Below are positions 24,470 through 35,453 of a stretch of 64,000 nucleotides of DNA, one piece after another. Origin of the DNA: Tubulanus polymorphus (Eukaryota; Nemertea; Palaeonemertea; Tubulaniformes; Tubulanidae); assembly GCF_964204645.1 (NCBI RefSeq), contig NC_134029.1:777501-841500 (forward strand). The letters are read 5' to 3'. Below the pieces are notes generated by a model. The model was not told where the DNA came from and did not search any database. It was given only the letters and a program-made list of their open reading frames with translations. The translations under genes were made by a program, and so were the position numbers. The number at the start of each line of letters is the position of its first letter. Within the stretch, counting starts at the first letter, position 1.

Positions 24470-25854
24470 ATGGAACGGATAATTGTTGTGATTTTAGTGG
24501 TCGTGGGTCTAGTGATAAATGTCTGTAGAACTGAGGTATATACTATAGAATAGAGAGGCGATATTTTCGCCAATTTAACTGATAGTTCGCCATTCAAAAT
24601 AAAGGTGATGTACACCATAGAGACCTCCTTGCTCGCCCAGCGCTCAACAAATCAGTGAATTTTCAAAATTTGATATGAAGAACCATGGACTCTAAAACAA
24701 ATTCGGTTTAGAGTCCGGTTATAGAAACACTACTAAGAAAGGCGTAGTTGGGTTCCGAGTTGGTTGGTAGGTACGTATGTTTGTAAATTTGTGTGATTTG
24801 CAGGATGAAATGAACAAGAATTCAATGTCTTCAAATATAGAACTATCAGTAACTATTCACGATGTTGATAAACTGATCACTGATTAAGGAGTGAATGCTG
24901 ATCTGACTGGCAAAATTAGTGAGTAATATATATCTTGTGTAGACTTGTGTTACAAATGTAAATCTTTTTTCAACCCTCTCCCTCAAGCATGTTCGAAATA
25001 CTGCATGTTCTAAGGGAGGTCCAATCATTGAATGTCCATCTCAGCCACTGGGACGATCGATTGACCATTTGTCAAGACAAATATTCGCCAATTGATATTT
25101 CAGAAAAGTTGGAGAAAAAGATTTTGTCCCAAGTTCAGAATCTTGACGTCGAACTGTCAAAGTTTGGTAATGAATGTAGTAAGTATGTAAGCGTAAATTA
25201 AAACGAGGATGATTCTCATACCAAGACGCAGGTCCCCTTATAGACTACGTACGTGAGTTCCGTGGACTAACTCTGGTACCCCGGAGATTCCCCGTGAAAT
25301 ATCATCAGTAATACTGAGTCCCCTGAAACTGAAATCAACACACTTTACTCATATCATTTAGAGAAAGAGAACTCCAACTTGGAAGCAAAGTTCACAGAGG
25401 AGTTAAAAGAATTTGATCATAATTTAGGTAAGTGATTAAACAACTTGGATCCAGGGCCCAGTTTCACACACAACAATTCAAACTTAACCGTTTTAGGCTA
25501 AAACTTTTTCTTGAAACTATGCCCAATTCTAATGAGTTGTAGTTTCATTAATCGGAGATTGTATTGATGATTGAATCGCTTGGAAGTCGTTTATATATCC
25601 ATCTATTTTGTAGATAATTTCGCTGCGCAAATCGATACTATTTCCGTTTTGATCGGTAAGTTGTTCCACGAATGAAATGCACGAATCACGGATTCCTTTC
25701 ACCAATAATAGAGAAAATATATGATGTATATATTTGTGATGACTCAGGCTCGCTACTTTCAGTGGATTAAGTTCATTGGATATCACAACCGGGAATTATG
25801 ATATATACGTAATAAATCAAATTATTTATTGCAGCCAAGTTGAATGGTGCATAG
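24470..25854 (+). pseudogene. Small secreted coiled-coil gene, apparently interrupted
   Basis: Exon 24470-24535 encodes a clean signal peptide (MERIIVVILVVVGLVINVC). An exon starting at 24804 continues in frame but meets TAA at 24885-24887, after which the same frame is open to a donor near 24918-24922. Later exons run from 24988 or 25015 to 25178, then 25362-25427, 25614-25655 and 25835-25854. They splice in a consistent frame and encode a heptad-like helical segment rich in Leu, Lys and Glu, ending IGAKLNGA and stop. Without the TAA it would be a secreted protein of roughly 150 aa. I do not recognise the family. Either an allele-level lesion, a sequencing error or misread exon 2 could explain the stop. 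Confidence 0.4.
25449..25525. mobile_element. Palindromic MITE, CAGGGCCCAGTTTC family, short copy
   Basis: Begins AGGGCCCAGTTTCACA and ends with TTCTTGAAACTATGCCC. The inner segment AACAATTCAAACTTAACCGT is shared with the copy at 46683. Confidence 0.55.
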
Positions 25855-28296
25855 GTCGCTGGGAAGTGAGATAGGAATGGTATTGAGTAATGGAATACTT
25901 GAAAATAATGTGTCGTTTTTTCGAGGCTAAAATGTGTTTTTGTCCTGTAATTGTTCAAATAAACTACGCAATTTACAATCCAACTTGCGTCATTCTACTT
26001 CCGTCTTGTAACATTTTAATGAATTTAGCATCATTTTACTTAATTCCATCTTGTCTCATTAAGTTCATTAGTTTAGACTCTCGTCCAGCAAGTCTATGGA
26101 GTGGAAAGTTGTTCTACCAGTCGCCCAGATATCATGTCACACCTTAGTACAGTCGGTGGGTTCCGAATCACGTCAAAAAAAGAAGAACCGAATCACTGAT
26201 ATCGTATGGCATGTTCCTACACCCGTCCTTTGCACCATTTACCCCGTATTTTTCACTTGGGCCGATCGACCCAAAGGTAACAATTCCACGTTTTAAGATT
26301 AGAATGTGACTAGTCTGACCGGGCTTTACTCCACGGTTATGCGATGCGCAACTGGTTTTAGTAGGCGAATCAAACTGAAGCCGTACGTAGCTATTCGCGC
26401 TATAAGGTTACTTTGCCGCCTCTTTTGATATTTCCGAGAAATATCAAAAAACAAAAACATTCTGAATGCAAATCTATAATAAATGACACAAAAGATTTTC
26501 TAACTGCTTAGAGTTAAAACTGATTACTAATTTAATCAATGACCATGCTACAGAATACGGATTTGAATTTGTAGTTTCACACAGCTATGGAACAGGCTGT
26601 AGCCAATAGAATGAAAAGATAAAATTTCGAATTCATAAACGATTGTTAATTTCTAAAACTAATTTCATCGCGTTAATTGTAAGTAATAGCTAGAAACCCG
26701 TGATCTTTCCAGTAAAACCAGTTCCACTTCCACCGCCATCAATAAATCCAGCATGCTCTACACCTTCTGTGTCAGCCCTGTCAATATCACAGATCAGCTC
26801 TGTTGGTTGAGTTCCTGGATTATACCCAAACTTCTCCATCATAAACCTGTCTAATTTCGATCCTAATAACCTCAATATTTCATACGCTGTTCTTTTCACT
26901 GTCCGTTTCAAAGACAAGATCTTCTGCGCGTTCCATTCGGCCACGTCTTTCACTTCTCGCAAAATTCTCAATTCTTTCTCCTGATCGGTTTCGTTAACGT
27001 AGCATATTCAGTGTGTTGTATTTCCATATTCCAAATATTTATCGTAGCTATATTTTTAACTTTTAGTTCTTTATTAACCAACTACTACATTTATTCTAAC
27101 ATTCCTTTTTCGTCAGTCACCGACAAGCCTTGCCTTTTTCTGAAACTCACTCTTATTTTACAACATACAAATTGTTTCTAAAATAAATGAAAAATGAATA
27201 ATTTGTTTTAAATTGTTTTGACTATGGGCTAAGCCTGTCCTGGACGGCAGCCACCTCTTATACCTTCCAAGAACCGGCGCGACTCAGTGAAACGAGCCGG
27301 CGATGCGAGACTCAAGTTCCCGAGTCCAATGTCCATGATTTATTCATTGTAATTCCATGTTGTGTGATTTAGTGTTACGGGATTCCGGGGTTTCCCGGAA
27401 GAATGTCAAATCAAACAGGCAACAATTTTGGTTGATGTTGGCCGGGATTCAAGTACTGCGTCATAGTATACCCCAGATCTATTGAGGCATCAGTCGCGAA
27501 AAACATGGTTATTCTATAACTGGGTACCGAACCCATATATATAGAATAGAAATAGAAATCGTATGAATATTAATCGCCGAAATCGATAGCAATAAAATGT
27601 TCAATAAAGTCTTCATTAGAATTTGAGTGGGTACGATACGAAAGACACACTGGTATCACGGACTGGGTACTAGCGGACATACTCTTTTATGACCTCCGAA
27701 GTCTCCGTCCGAAATCTCCGGTTGGCTCCACACAAAATCCAAATCACACCACCTCGACATAAAGGAGGTTTCGGAGACTCCAAAAAGTCACATGACCAAT
27801 AAGAGAGTACGATTGTAGGCAAACGGATTCTCCGATCTGATAAAAGAGTTCGCCTTTGACGTCTCCTATACTGTTGCATTAGCGGCCGATATGTGAAATA
27901 TCTTATTCCTCACATGCCACAGTCGGGCACCTCCGGCTATCGAGTTAGTTCGCATAATCGCCGTCAATGTTGTTTCTAGGGGCAGCACTAGACGGTTATG
28001 ATTATACACTCAATCTGACGCCGGGTCTCTGAATTCCCGGCAACTCGTGCTGACATTAGAATCGCAGAATCTAATAAACCATCTTTTTGTAAAAAAAGAG
28101 AGTTAATTTGTGATATTTTCCACACTGGATTAGGTAGAGAGAAAAAATACTTTTTCAAAAAATCTTTTATTGAGATCTCAAAACTCTTTAGGACCTGATG
28201 CAGTAATTTAAGTCCTCTTTAAAACCATCTGAAAACGTAAAAAAGGTTACAAGTTTTACTACTATTTTGGCTAATTAATAAACTCACAAAATATCA
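25855..28296. other. Intergenic, no confident gene
   Basis: The region is mostly unique AT-rich sequence. One minus-strand frame (27000-26690) is described separately. No spliced gene could be assembled. Confidence 0.5.
26690..26996 (-). CDS. Unassigned possible terminal exon
   Basis: The minus frame is open for about 100 codons to a stop at 26690. Its composition is not random-looking: a charged helical stretch (REVKDVAEWNAQKILSLKR) is followed by a MMEKFGYNPGTQPTELICDI segment and a Gly-rich end. It has no convincing start codon, and a TGA closes the frame about 30 nt upstream. It could be the last exon of an unrecognised gene or a relic. Confidence 0.25.
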
Positions 28297-28472
28297 TTAG
28301 AATCGATTAAAATTACCCGGACATGATTTGACGCAGGTATTACCGAACTGTAGATAGCCGTCAGGGTTGTAACCATCTACATCTGGCGCGGCAGCATATT
28401 TGGACGGGTAACAATACGGGATGCATTTGACGTCACCGTCTGGTTGAACAATCATTACATCTCGGCATGACT

Positions 28473-28514
<42 letters not shown>

Positions 28515-29140
28515 GTAGCAGCAGCAGTAGCAGCAGCAACAGCAACAGCAACAGCAGCAGAGTGAAAGATCGAGAGAAAAAGGATTCAACTTGAACTCTT
28601 CATACCAAATAGAAACAATGCGCATCGTCCGGGACAAGAATCGAGGTCCCAACCTCCCTAGTTTTTTCTACGCCTGATTTAAAGGTTCATATCAAATCAT
28701 TTATTATTTCTCTTACAAATGCCCCAGTCGGGCATCCCCCGAACACTACGTCCACCGTGGCGTAATTTTCAGAAATATTTGAGATGATTACCGTACACTC
28801 CACGTCACTGGGTCCCGTGCAGCCGTCTTTACAGTTGTGATTACAACATTCAGTTTTTGCAGGTCCAAAACAAATACCGTGTTCATAAACTGTTGTACAA
28901 GTTTCATCACATGTTCCAGCGTAGCCTACAACGTGATTGAATTAACAAGAAAAAATCGTGTTTCTGAACTCGGAGAATCCGAACGCACCCCACAAGGATT
29001 GGATATAATCATCCGGGGCCAATGTATTGCAACTTGAAGAACGGACTGTAAAAACTGTGGAACCTTTGTAATCAAATTAATTTACCTTTCACTAAAACGA
29101 TGGAAATCGCTGCTAAGCAAATAAAAACGTCGCGTAACAT
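28297..29140 (-). CDS. Short secreted EGFR domain-II-like (furin-like) protein
   Basis: Exons on the minus strand are 29140-29086 (signal peptide MLRDVFICLAAISIVLVKG), 28925-28792 and 28470-28297. The product is about 120 aa. The mature part is Cys-rich: TECCNHNCKDGCTGP, then ECTSCRDV, and near the end YLQFGNTCVKSCPG. This order matches furin-like domain II of EGFR-family receptors (CCHNQC..GCTGP..C..C..Y.FG..CVK.CP). The frame stops 7 codons after CPG. An AATAAA lies 126 nt further on (minus, 28171-28166), supporting a real end. Domains I, III and IV, the membrane segment and the kinase are absent. A GTAATT at 28316 could splice to an unseen exon. A secreted decoy or a truncated EGFR duplicate are both possible. 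Confidence 0.6.
28471..28562. repeat. CAG/CTG trinucleotide repeat at a splice acceptor
   Basis: About 30 CAG/CAA/TAG-interrupted triplets on the plus strand, read as CTG on the transcribed strand. They end exactly at the CAG acceptor of the third exon of the EGFR-like gene. Confidence 0.92.
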
Positions 29141-30147
29141 CGTGAACCCGCACAAAGGTTAAAGTTTAGAAAACTGCAGTGACTATGTTAAAAATGTATA
29201 ACCAGTTGGTCGACTTTATACCAGTGTGTGAATGATTTACGGAAATGCTATCAGTATCAGTGTTTTGTGAGGAGTTTTGACGCGGTTGTTGACAGTTAAA
29301 TATTGATAATATTGATTGTCTGTCACACCTGCTCTGAGACAGTTGATCTAAATCATGCTTTTGTATCTATTTATTGAAGCGCACGTATCGCTATTCTCTA
29401 TGACGGATGTTTATATCTTATCACTCAAATGATATTCATATCTATCAATGATAGACGAATGTTTGATAATGCATTTCTAGAGCAGGAAACCTGATGAAAA
29501 CGATGTGTTCGTCAGTGTCGATTGTACAGTTGCTTTGCCCGTAGCCAGGAATTTTCGTTGAAAAAATGAGGAAATTTGTCCATTTTCCAAGCAAAATGAC
29601 TGCAGTTCTAAAACTAACCTTGGCCATAGGCTCCTAATGCTAACCGGGCTTACTGTCGGCTCAACTGTCATGCAATGATTATAGCATTGTTGCACAATCA
29701 TTCTCAAATTACATTAGAATTTCTTTAAGAATGCGTCCGGAGGGTGGGCTGCAGATTGATACTGCATTGTGAGTTGAAGTCTAGTCAAGGTTTGATTTTC
29801 CTGGTCCACACCCGCACAGAGAGAATATTCCATAAAATATAAACGAAAATAACTAAATTCTATATTTAAGAAGAACAAATTTTACTTTTCTTCATCCACC
29901 CCAGGAGGAACTAACAGAAATATTCGAGCAGCAAAACGCGACCTCAATATTCTACACGCCATTACCAACAAGCGGCAGCAGTAGTAGTAGTTTAAACACA
30001 CCACCATGCAGTGCACAGCAAAACAAGCACTGAAATTGCATGTGTCTAATAGTTCTTTAACGATGGGAAAACAGATATAAAAAGTACGCAAACGATCAAC
30101 TGAACTCGCACGACTCGAGAGAGAGAGAGAGAGAGAGCAGATGAAAT
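29141..30147. other. Intergenic, no gene seen
   Basis: The region lies between the 5' end of the EGFR-like gene and the 3' end of FKBP8. It contains a short GA run at 30118-30137. Nothing else was supported. Confidence 0.5.
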
Positions 30148-33100
30148 CTAAAGTTTTAATGCGGCGACAACAATCCCAGTCACAACAGCAGCTAAACCCA
30201 CAGCACCAGCGACGACCTGGTACCATCGCACCTGCAGAAAATACAAATCATCTACAATCGGCTCAAATTGGCGTAAATACTTCATGAACGGTTTGATAGT
30301 ACTTACAGAAAATTTACTCTTCTTCGGGGGAGGCTTCGGCGTGGAATCTGAACTGAACATTTTACGATACAAATCTTTTTCTTTCTCTTTCTCAGCGAGT
30401 TGTCGATTGACTAATTTCGACAATTCCTGGTGAATCACCTACAGCAAGAACAGAGGCAGAATAGAGACAGAAAGGATGAGAGAAAATGTATTAAACTTCA
30501 TCGACTGTTTTTTTTCCCTCACCTTCGCTTCGGGTTCAAGTTGAAGAGCTTTCCGTAAACATTTCACAGCCTCATCAGTTTCACCGGTTCCGGTCAGCGC
30601 CTGAAAATCACAATCAGTTAAAACATGAGAACTAGTTCTAGACATTACAGTTAACTCTGAACTCTGGGTCCAGTTGTTTCAAAGTTACCCGTAAGTCACC
30701 AAAAACGAACTGCTGTTAACTCATGAGTTAACTCTTAACTCACATCTGTGGAACCAGGTCTCTTTCATTTCATTTCAATCGAGTCAAATGTGAACACTGA
30801 GGAACTGCGTCCAGATATTCAAACCGAGTTCCACAGTTTCATGTTGAAATTTGATTCTATGGTTAAGACATGAACCTGGCTCCTGGTTTATGGTACTGTT
30901 TATAACTGACTGACCTTTCCTTTGCGGAATAAAGCCTTTACGTCATGGGGTTGAGCCTTCAGAACACTATCACAGGATTTTATCGCAGCATCGAACGCTT
31001 TCAACTACAAACAAACAAAACATCATCACTTATTTTCAGAAAAGCAATTGATAAAGATTTTAAAATTATCTCCAGGACCCAGTTCCAAAGTTGTGAGTTA
31101 GAGTTAATTCTGAGTATAAGTTAGTTCATTTTCGATGAGTTAACTCAGAGTTATGGAACTGAACCCTGAACATTCGGGGTATTAATTATTCAGTAATGAA
31201 AGGGTTTCAAAGATGCTAAGAATGTACCTTCAACTGTGCGGCAGCCAGGTTATTATAACACGTCACTTGTGCGTCTAACATTTTTTGCACATCAGCAGTT
31301 TCAGCATCAGGACTCTGAATACTTTCATCAAGTATCGATAAAGCTCTATAAAATATTGTAAATTAGACATGTTTATGTTATATTCAGGAATCTAAAATTG
31401 ATCTCAAATGAGTTTTTAACTTACTTTGAATAAGAATTCACGGATGAAGCATAGTCGTGTCTGGTGTAATGTTTATTACCAATCTCTCTCTTTTTATCAC
31501 TAAATAAAAACAATTTCATAATCGTCATCATCGCAATCATCCTACGTATACAGGTTACTGTACGGTAATGTGAGGAAATACCAGTAAAATACTGACCCTA
31601 ATTCAAGTCGTTTTGAAATGGGTAAAACAGAATAATCCAGTTTATCACCGATAGCTTCCAGTTCAACTTCATAGATAACAATTGAATCAGGAGGAATGTC
31701 TGGATCTCTGCGAATTAATCATTAATTAAAACAATTACTACTCAGAACTGTAGAAACTGGTCATGATTAATTCATCTGCTCATTAATATTAATTACCTGC
31801 CCATATCACCGAAAGCAAATCTTGGTTGGACGGTCAATTCAGCTTTCTCACCCTTCTCCATCAGAGCGATACCAAGATCTAAACCTGCAATGATAGAATC
31901 AGTGCTCGTGATGTTTTTACGAGTAGCTCCCATAGGATCGGCTCCTGCTGTACGAGAGTGGTTCAAGAAACAGGGATTTTACCTTGAATAACGTCACCAT
32001 CACCGAGCGTAAATTCATAATGCGCCATTTCATCGACTAGAGTTCCATCTGATAAACGACCCTTCATCGTTACAATCACCTGATCGTTCAGAGTCGGACG
32101 AGTTGTGATTCCTTCTCCGGCTGAAATTACCTGCCAAATACACATCGAAAATCAAACATTATTCCTAATAGTCAGTCTCCTATGAAACTATTACACCGAA
32201 ATATTCAAATACGGAGCTCAATTCTCAATTAGATTTAATTCTTTAGAGAATTGAATATTTCACTGATGGACTGAAACTGGCTCCTCTCATAAATTGTCCC
32301 TCGATCGAATGCCTATCATACCTTCTTTTTAATTTGTCCATTTCCGAGCACATCCATAAAGTCTTTATCAGCATCTTCGGTATGTTTGACTATATCCGGT
32401 ATCTCTGGTTTAATTACATCTTCCATTTTATCCGATTCTTCAGATTCATCACCGTTCGCTAATGGAGGATTATCACCATCTAAAACACACCGAAAACAAC
32501 AATGCCGTCAGATTTTTATATTTTTCAAAAAGATTCAAATTTTACAAACGAAATTTGTCCGAATTGAGAGTGGATGATAAAGCAGTTTAACTGCTCAATT
32601 AACAGTGTTAGAAGTTGTCTCATATTTTACCTGATGATGCAGTACTTTTGGCAGTTTCCTTCGGCAAATCGGATTCATCAATACTGTTTCGGTCATCTTC
32701 TTCTTTCACAGTTTTCAGGCCAATATCCTCACTTCCATTGACAGGTGGATCCTGGAAAATTTCACCACAAATAAATCACTTAAAAAAAACCTATAAATTA
32801 TAGGTATCTTTGTCACTACAAAACGCAGAGAATAAGTTGGCCAGTATTTTCAAATTTCAAACTGCAAAACGCGTACGTATTTAAGCGAACTCTTGTTAGC
32901 TCGAGGGAACAAAGCTGAAAACCTACACACAGAACAGCTATAGCTGAGCAGATCCTGAATTCGCCAGTAACCCATGAAACTAAAACCCAACTCAACAGTT
33001 GTGAGGTAAATTTGACTCTACAGTTAGATATGTCTGATGTTTTAACTCCGAGTCAAATTTTAACTGAGAAATTTGAAAGTGTGGCCAGCCCAGAGGTTAC

Positions 33101-34346
33101 TGACTAATCCTGAACCAATGGAATGCATGCACAATATCAGAAAAACTGGGGACAGAAAGAAATAAACCATTATCAGATGTGAAGAGTTGTAATTAACCTG
33201 CACTGACTGACCGACTCCTTACCACCGGGGAGGGACTACAGGACGACATCACGGATAGAGAAGTATACCCATCTCCTATCAATCATCCATCACTTCACAA
33301 TTTACCTCATTGTGCAGTTTACCAGCAGCTGCAGCAGCTGAACAGGTACATTGAATACGACCGTCAGGAGTAAATGTATATAACCCTGCCTCGGGGTAAG
33401 CTGCATAAATCTGTTGTCGATCTGAACCCCAGATTTTCGTAGCTATCGGTCGGATAATGGTTTTATCGCGAGTTATTTTAGCGTTGGGATTTTGAAGTAA
33501 CGAGGCCCAGTAAATTTGACTACATATACATTGACCTGTAGTGGAAGATGAACATACAGGTGCAACGGGTTCCGTAGCAGGTGCAGCTGGTTTTATAGGT
33601 ATGGCTGGTTCTGTAGGTGCAGCTGGTTCTGTAGCTGGTGCAGCTGTTTCCGCAGGTTTGGCTGATTCTGTTGCAGGCTTGGCTGCTTCTGTAGGAGGTA
33701 TGGCTGGTTCTGCAGGTGCAATTGATTCTGTTGCAGATGCAGCTGGTTCTGCAGGTGCAATTGGTTCTGTAGCAGGTACAACTGGTTCCTGCCCCATGGT
33801 GTCATCATCTTGATGGCTTACTTCCCCCTTCGCTGCATCTTCTAGCACAACTTCACCCCGTTTGGTATCTGGTGCATCCTCGTGCAATGCAGATACATCA
33901 TCCTCCGGTGCATCATGTTCTGGTACAATATGTACTGCATCATCAGGTGCAGCATCGCCAGCAGGACCTACATCATCAGGTGCAGTATGATCTGATGCGA
34001 CATCATCCAATATCTGTACAAAAATAATAATTATACTAATTTATAAGGCCTGTTTAACAGAAAACCACCACAAAATTCTCATAGAGATAGCATGGACCCC
34101 TCTCCCCCCAGAACTCCCGTGATGTTACTTTGAGGTGGGTGTGTCAGTTACAATCAACAAGACAATGTTGAGTCATTATCGATTTAAGATCGATTACAAG
34201 ATTATTGATTATTTCGTAATTTCTACTAAATACGCATCAAAACTAAAGATAAAGTTTTACATGTCGACCTGTGTTTTACATACCGATGGCGCTTGTTGTG
34301 TTGATTGAGTTTCTTCAGTTTCAAAATGCTTCACCTCCTCAGACAT
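30148..34346 (-). CDS. FKBP8: FKBP8-type immunophilin (FKBP + TPR + C-terminal anchor)
   Basis: Thirteen coding exons, minus: 34346-34284, 34013-33306, 32751-32631, 32479-32322, 32130-31983, 31884-31797, 31707-31597, 31499-31425, 31345-31228, 31004-30915, 30600-30523, 30438-30307, 30231-30148. They encode 657 aa, against about 412 in human. Order: acidic N-terminus; a 236-aa exon with Pro/Ala/Glu repeats and a Cys-containing block (residues about 180-257); acidic linker ending DFMDVLGNGQIKKK, as in vertebrate FKBP8; FKBP domain, about 351-466 (YEFTLGDGDVIQGLDLGIAL); TPR repeats (YNNLAAAQLKLKAFDAAIKS, VKALFRKGKALTGTGETDEA); and a C-terminal transmembrane anchor (VVAGAVGLAAVVTGIVVAAL) followed by KL. 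Family knowledge: this protein is tail-anchored in mitochondria/ER, binds BCL2 and Hsp90, and acts in mitophagy. Confidence 0.94.
30655..33095. repeat. Dispersed fold-back repeats in FKBP8 introns
   Basis: Imperfect inverted-repeat elements of about 100 bp lie at 30655-30765, 31076-31172 and 32985-33095. They share ends like ACCCAGTTCCAAAGTTGTGA and a mirrored GTCAAATTTTAACT arm. Related pieces occur near 950-1100, 18765-18840, 39727-39790, 41955-42150 and 46970-47020. No coding capacity was seen. Confidence 0.6.
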
Positions 34347-35453
34347 TATCACTGCAGCAAAAAACAACGCAGTTTCGTTTTTATATCGAGGGGTTTGACA
34401 TTCGGTCAATTCAATGAAATATATTGAGAGGATGACTCCGATAATATCACATCCAGTAATAGAAGTCAAAATAGATTTTGGCATTTTTGGTCTCTAATAC
34501 AATTCCTTTTTGTATCATTATAAATTCGTACAGAGGGGTTTTGATTCAATCAGGCGAAATAGTCAAACTATATTAACAGGGAAGACTCCGAAACAAATCG
34601 ATAGGCTTAAGCACTTTCAATATAATTCAATTTATTCTATATTGAAAACCCATTTAATTGTTCTGTGAGCTGATTTGCTAACATGTGCCGACAATATTTA
34701 AAATGAATACGAATGAAATAAATTTGAATAAATAAAAATGCATCGATGTGAAGATTACGTGCCTTTTTAATGCGAACTTTTTCCTGCGCGTAAACTCATC
34801 CTTTCACCATAACGGTGTGTTGTTAGGCGCTGGACAAATTAAATCTGATTTCAGTAAATTTTCTGTACTGTTTCAATCAAGTACTGTTATCTGTTTAACC
34901 CGATGAACTATTCTATCGATGCCCCTCAGGTCAGTCACAGTTCTCAATGGCTGTTGTTATATTTGTTGAACTGAACGCCTTGGTTTATCGTCTAACAGCA
35001 GAGACAGGTCAACAAGAAACAACTTTTCTTCCATCTAATGATCTATTCTAAACCTTCCTTCCTGTTCTCTTCGTAACCTTTCTTTCTTCTTTCCTTTCGT
35101 GACCGTTGCCAAACCCATCTATCCTTTACCTCCCCACTAACTGATTGTATAATATTCAATACTTTTCATGTCACTTCCTAAAAATGACTACAACACATTT
35201 TCCCAATCCCTATCTTGACAATTCTTCTTGACAATCAATCAAAAGACAAGTTAAACCTGGCTTCTCTCTAGCTAGGCCTAGCTCTTAATCAATCGTAGGC
35301 CTCTATCAATTACTAGGTCTATGACTATATGTAATGAACCTATTGTCTGATCTTGATTTTAATTTCAGATGGTAGATACCATACGACTACCTACCAGCTA
35401 TGTTAGCGCATAATTTTGTCGATTCATCATTTCAGATAATAAAACATTGAAAG
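34347..35453. promoter_or_regulatory. Divergent intergenic region, FKBP8 / PP2C
   Basis: A 1.1-kb non-repetitive gap between two divergent start codons should hold both promoters. I saw no clear TATA box or CpG cluster. Confidence 0.4.

Noticed and set aside
33541-33813. Plus-strand GAAGS-type frame over FKBP8 exon 2
   Set aside because: Antisense shadow of the Pro/Ala/Glu repeat coding sequence.
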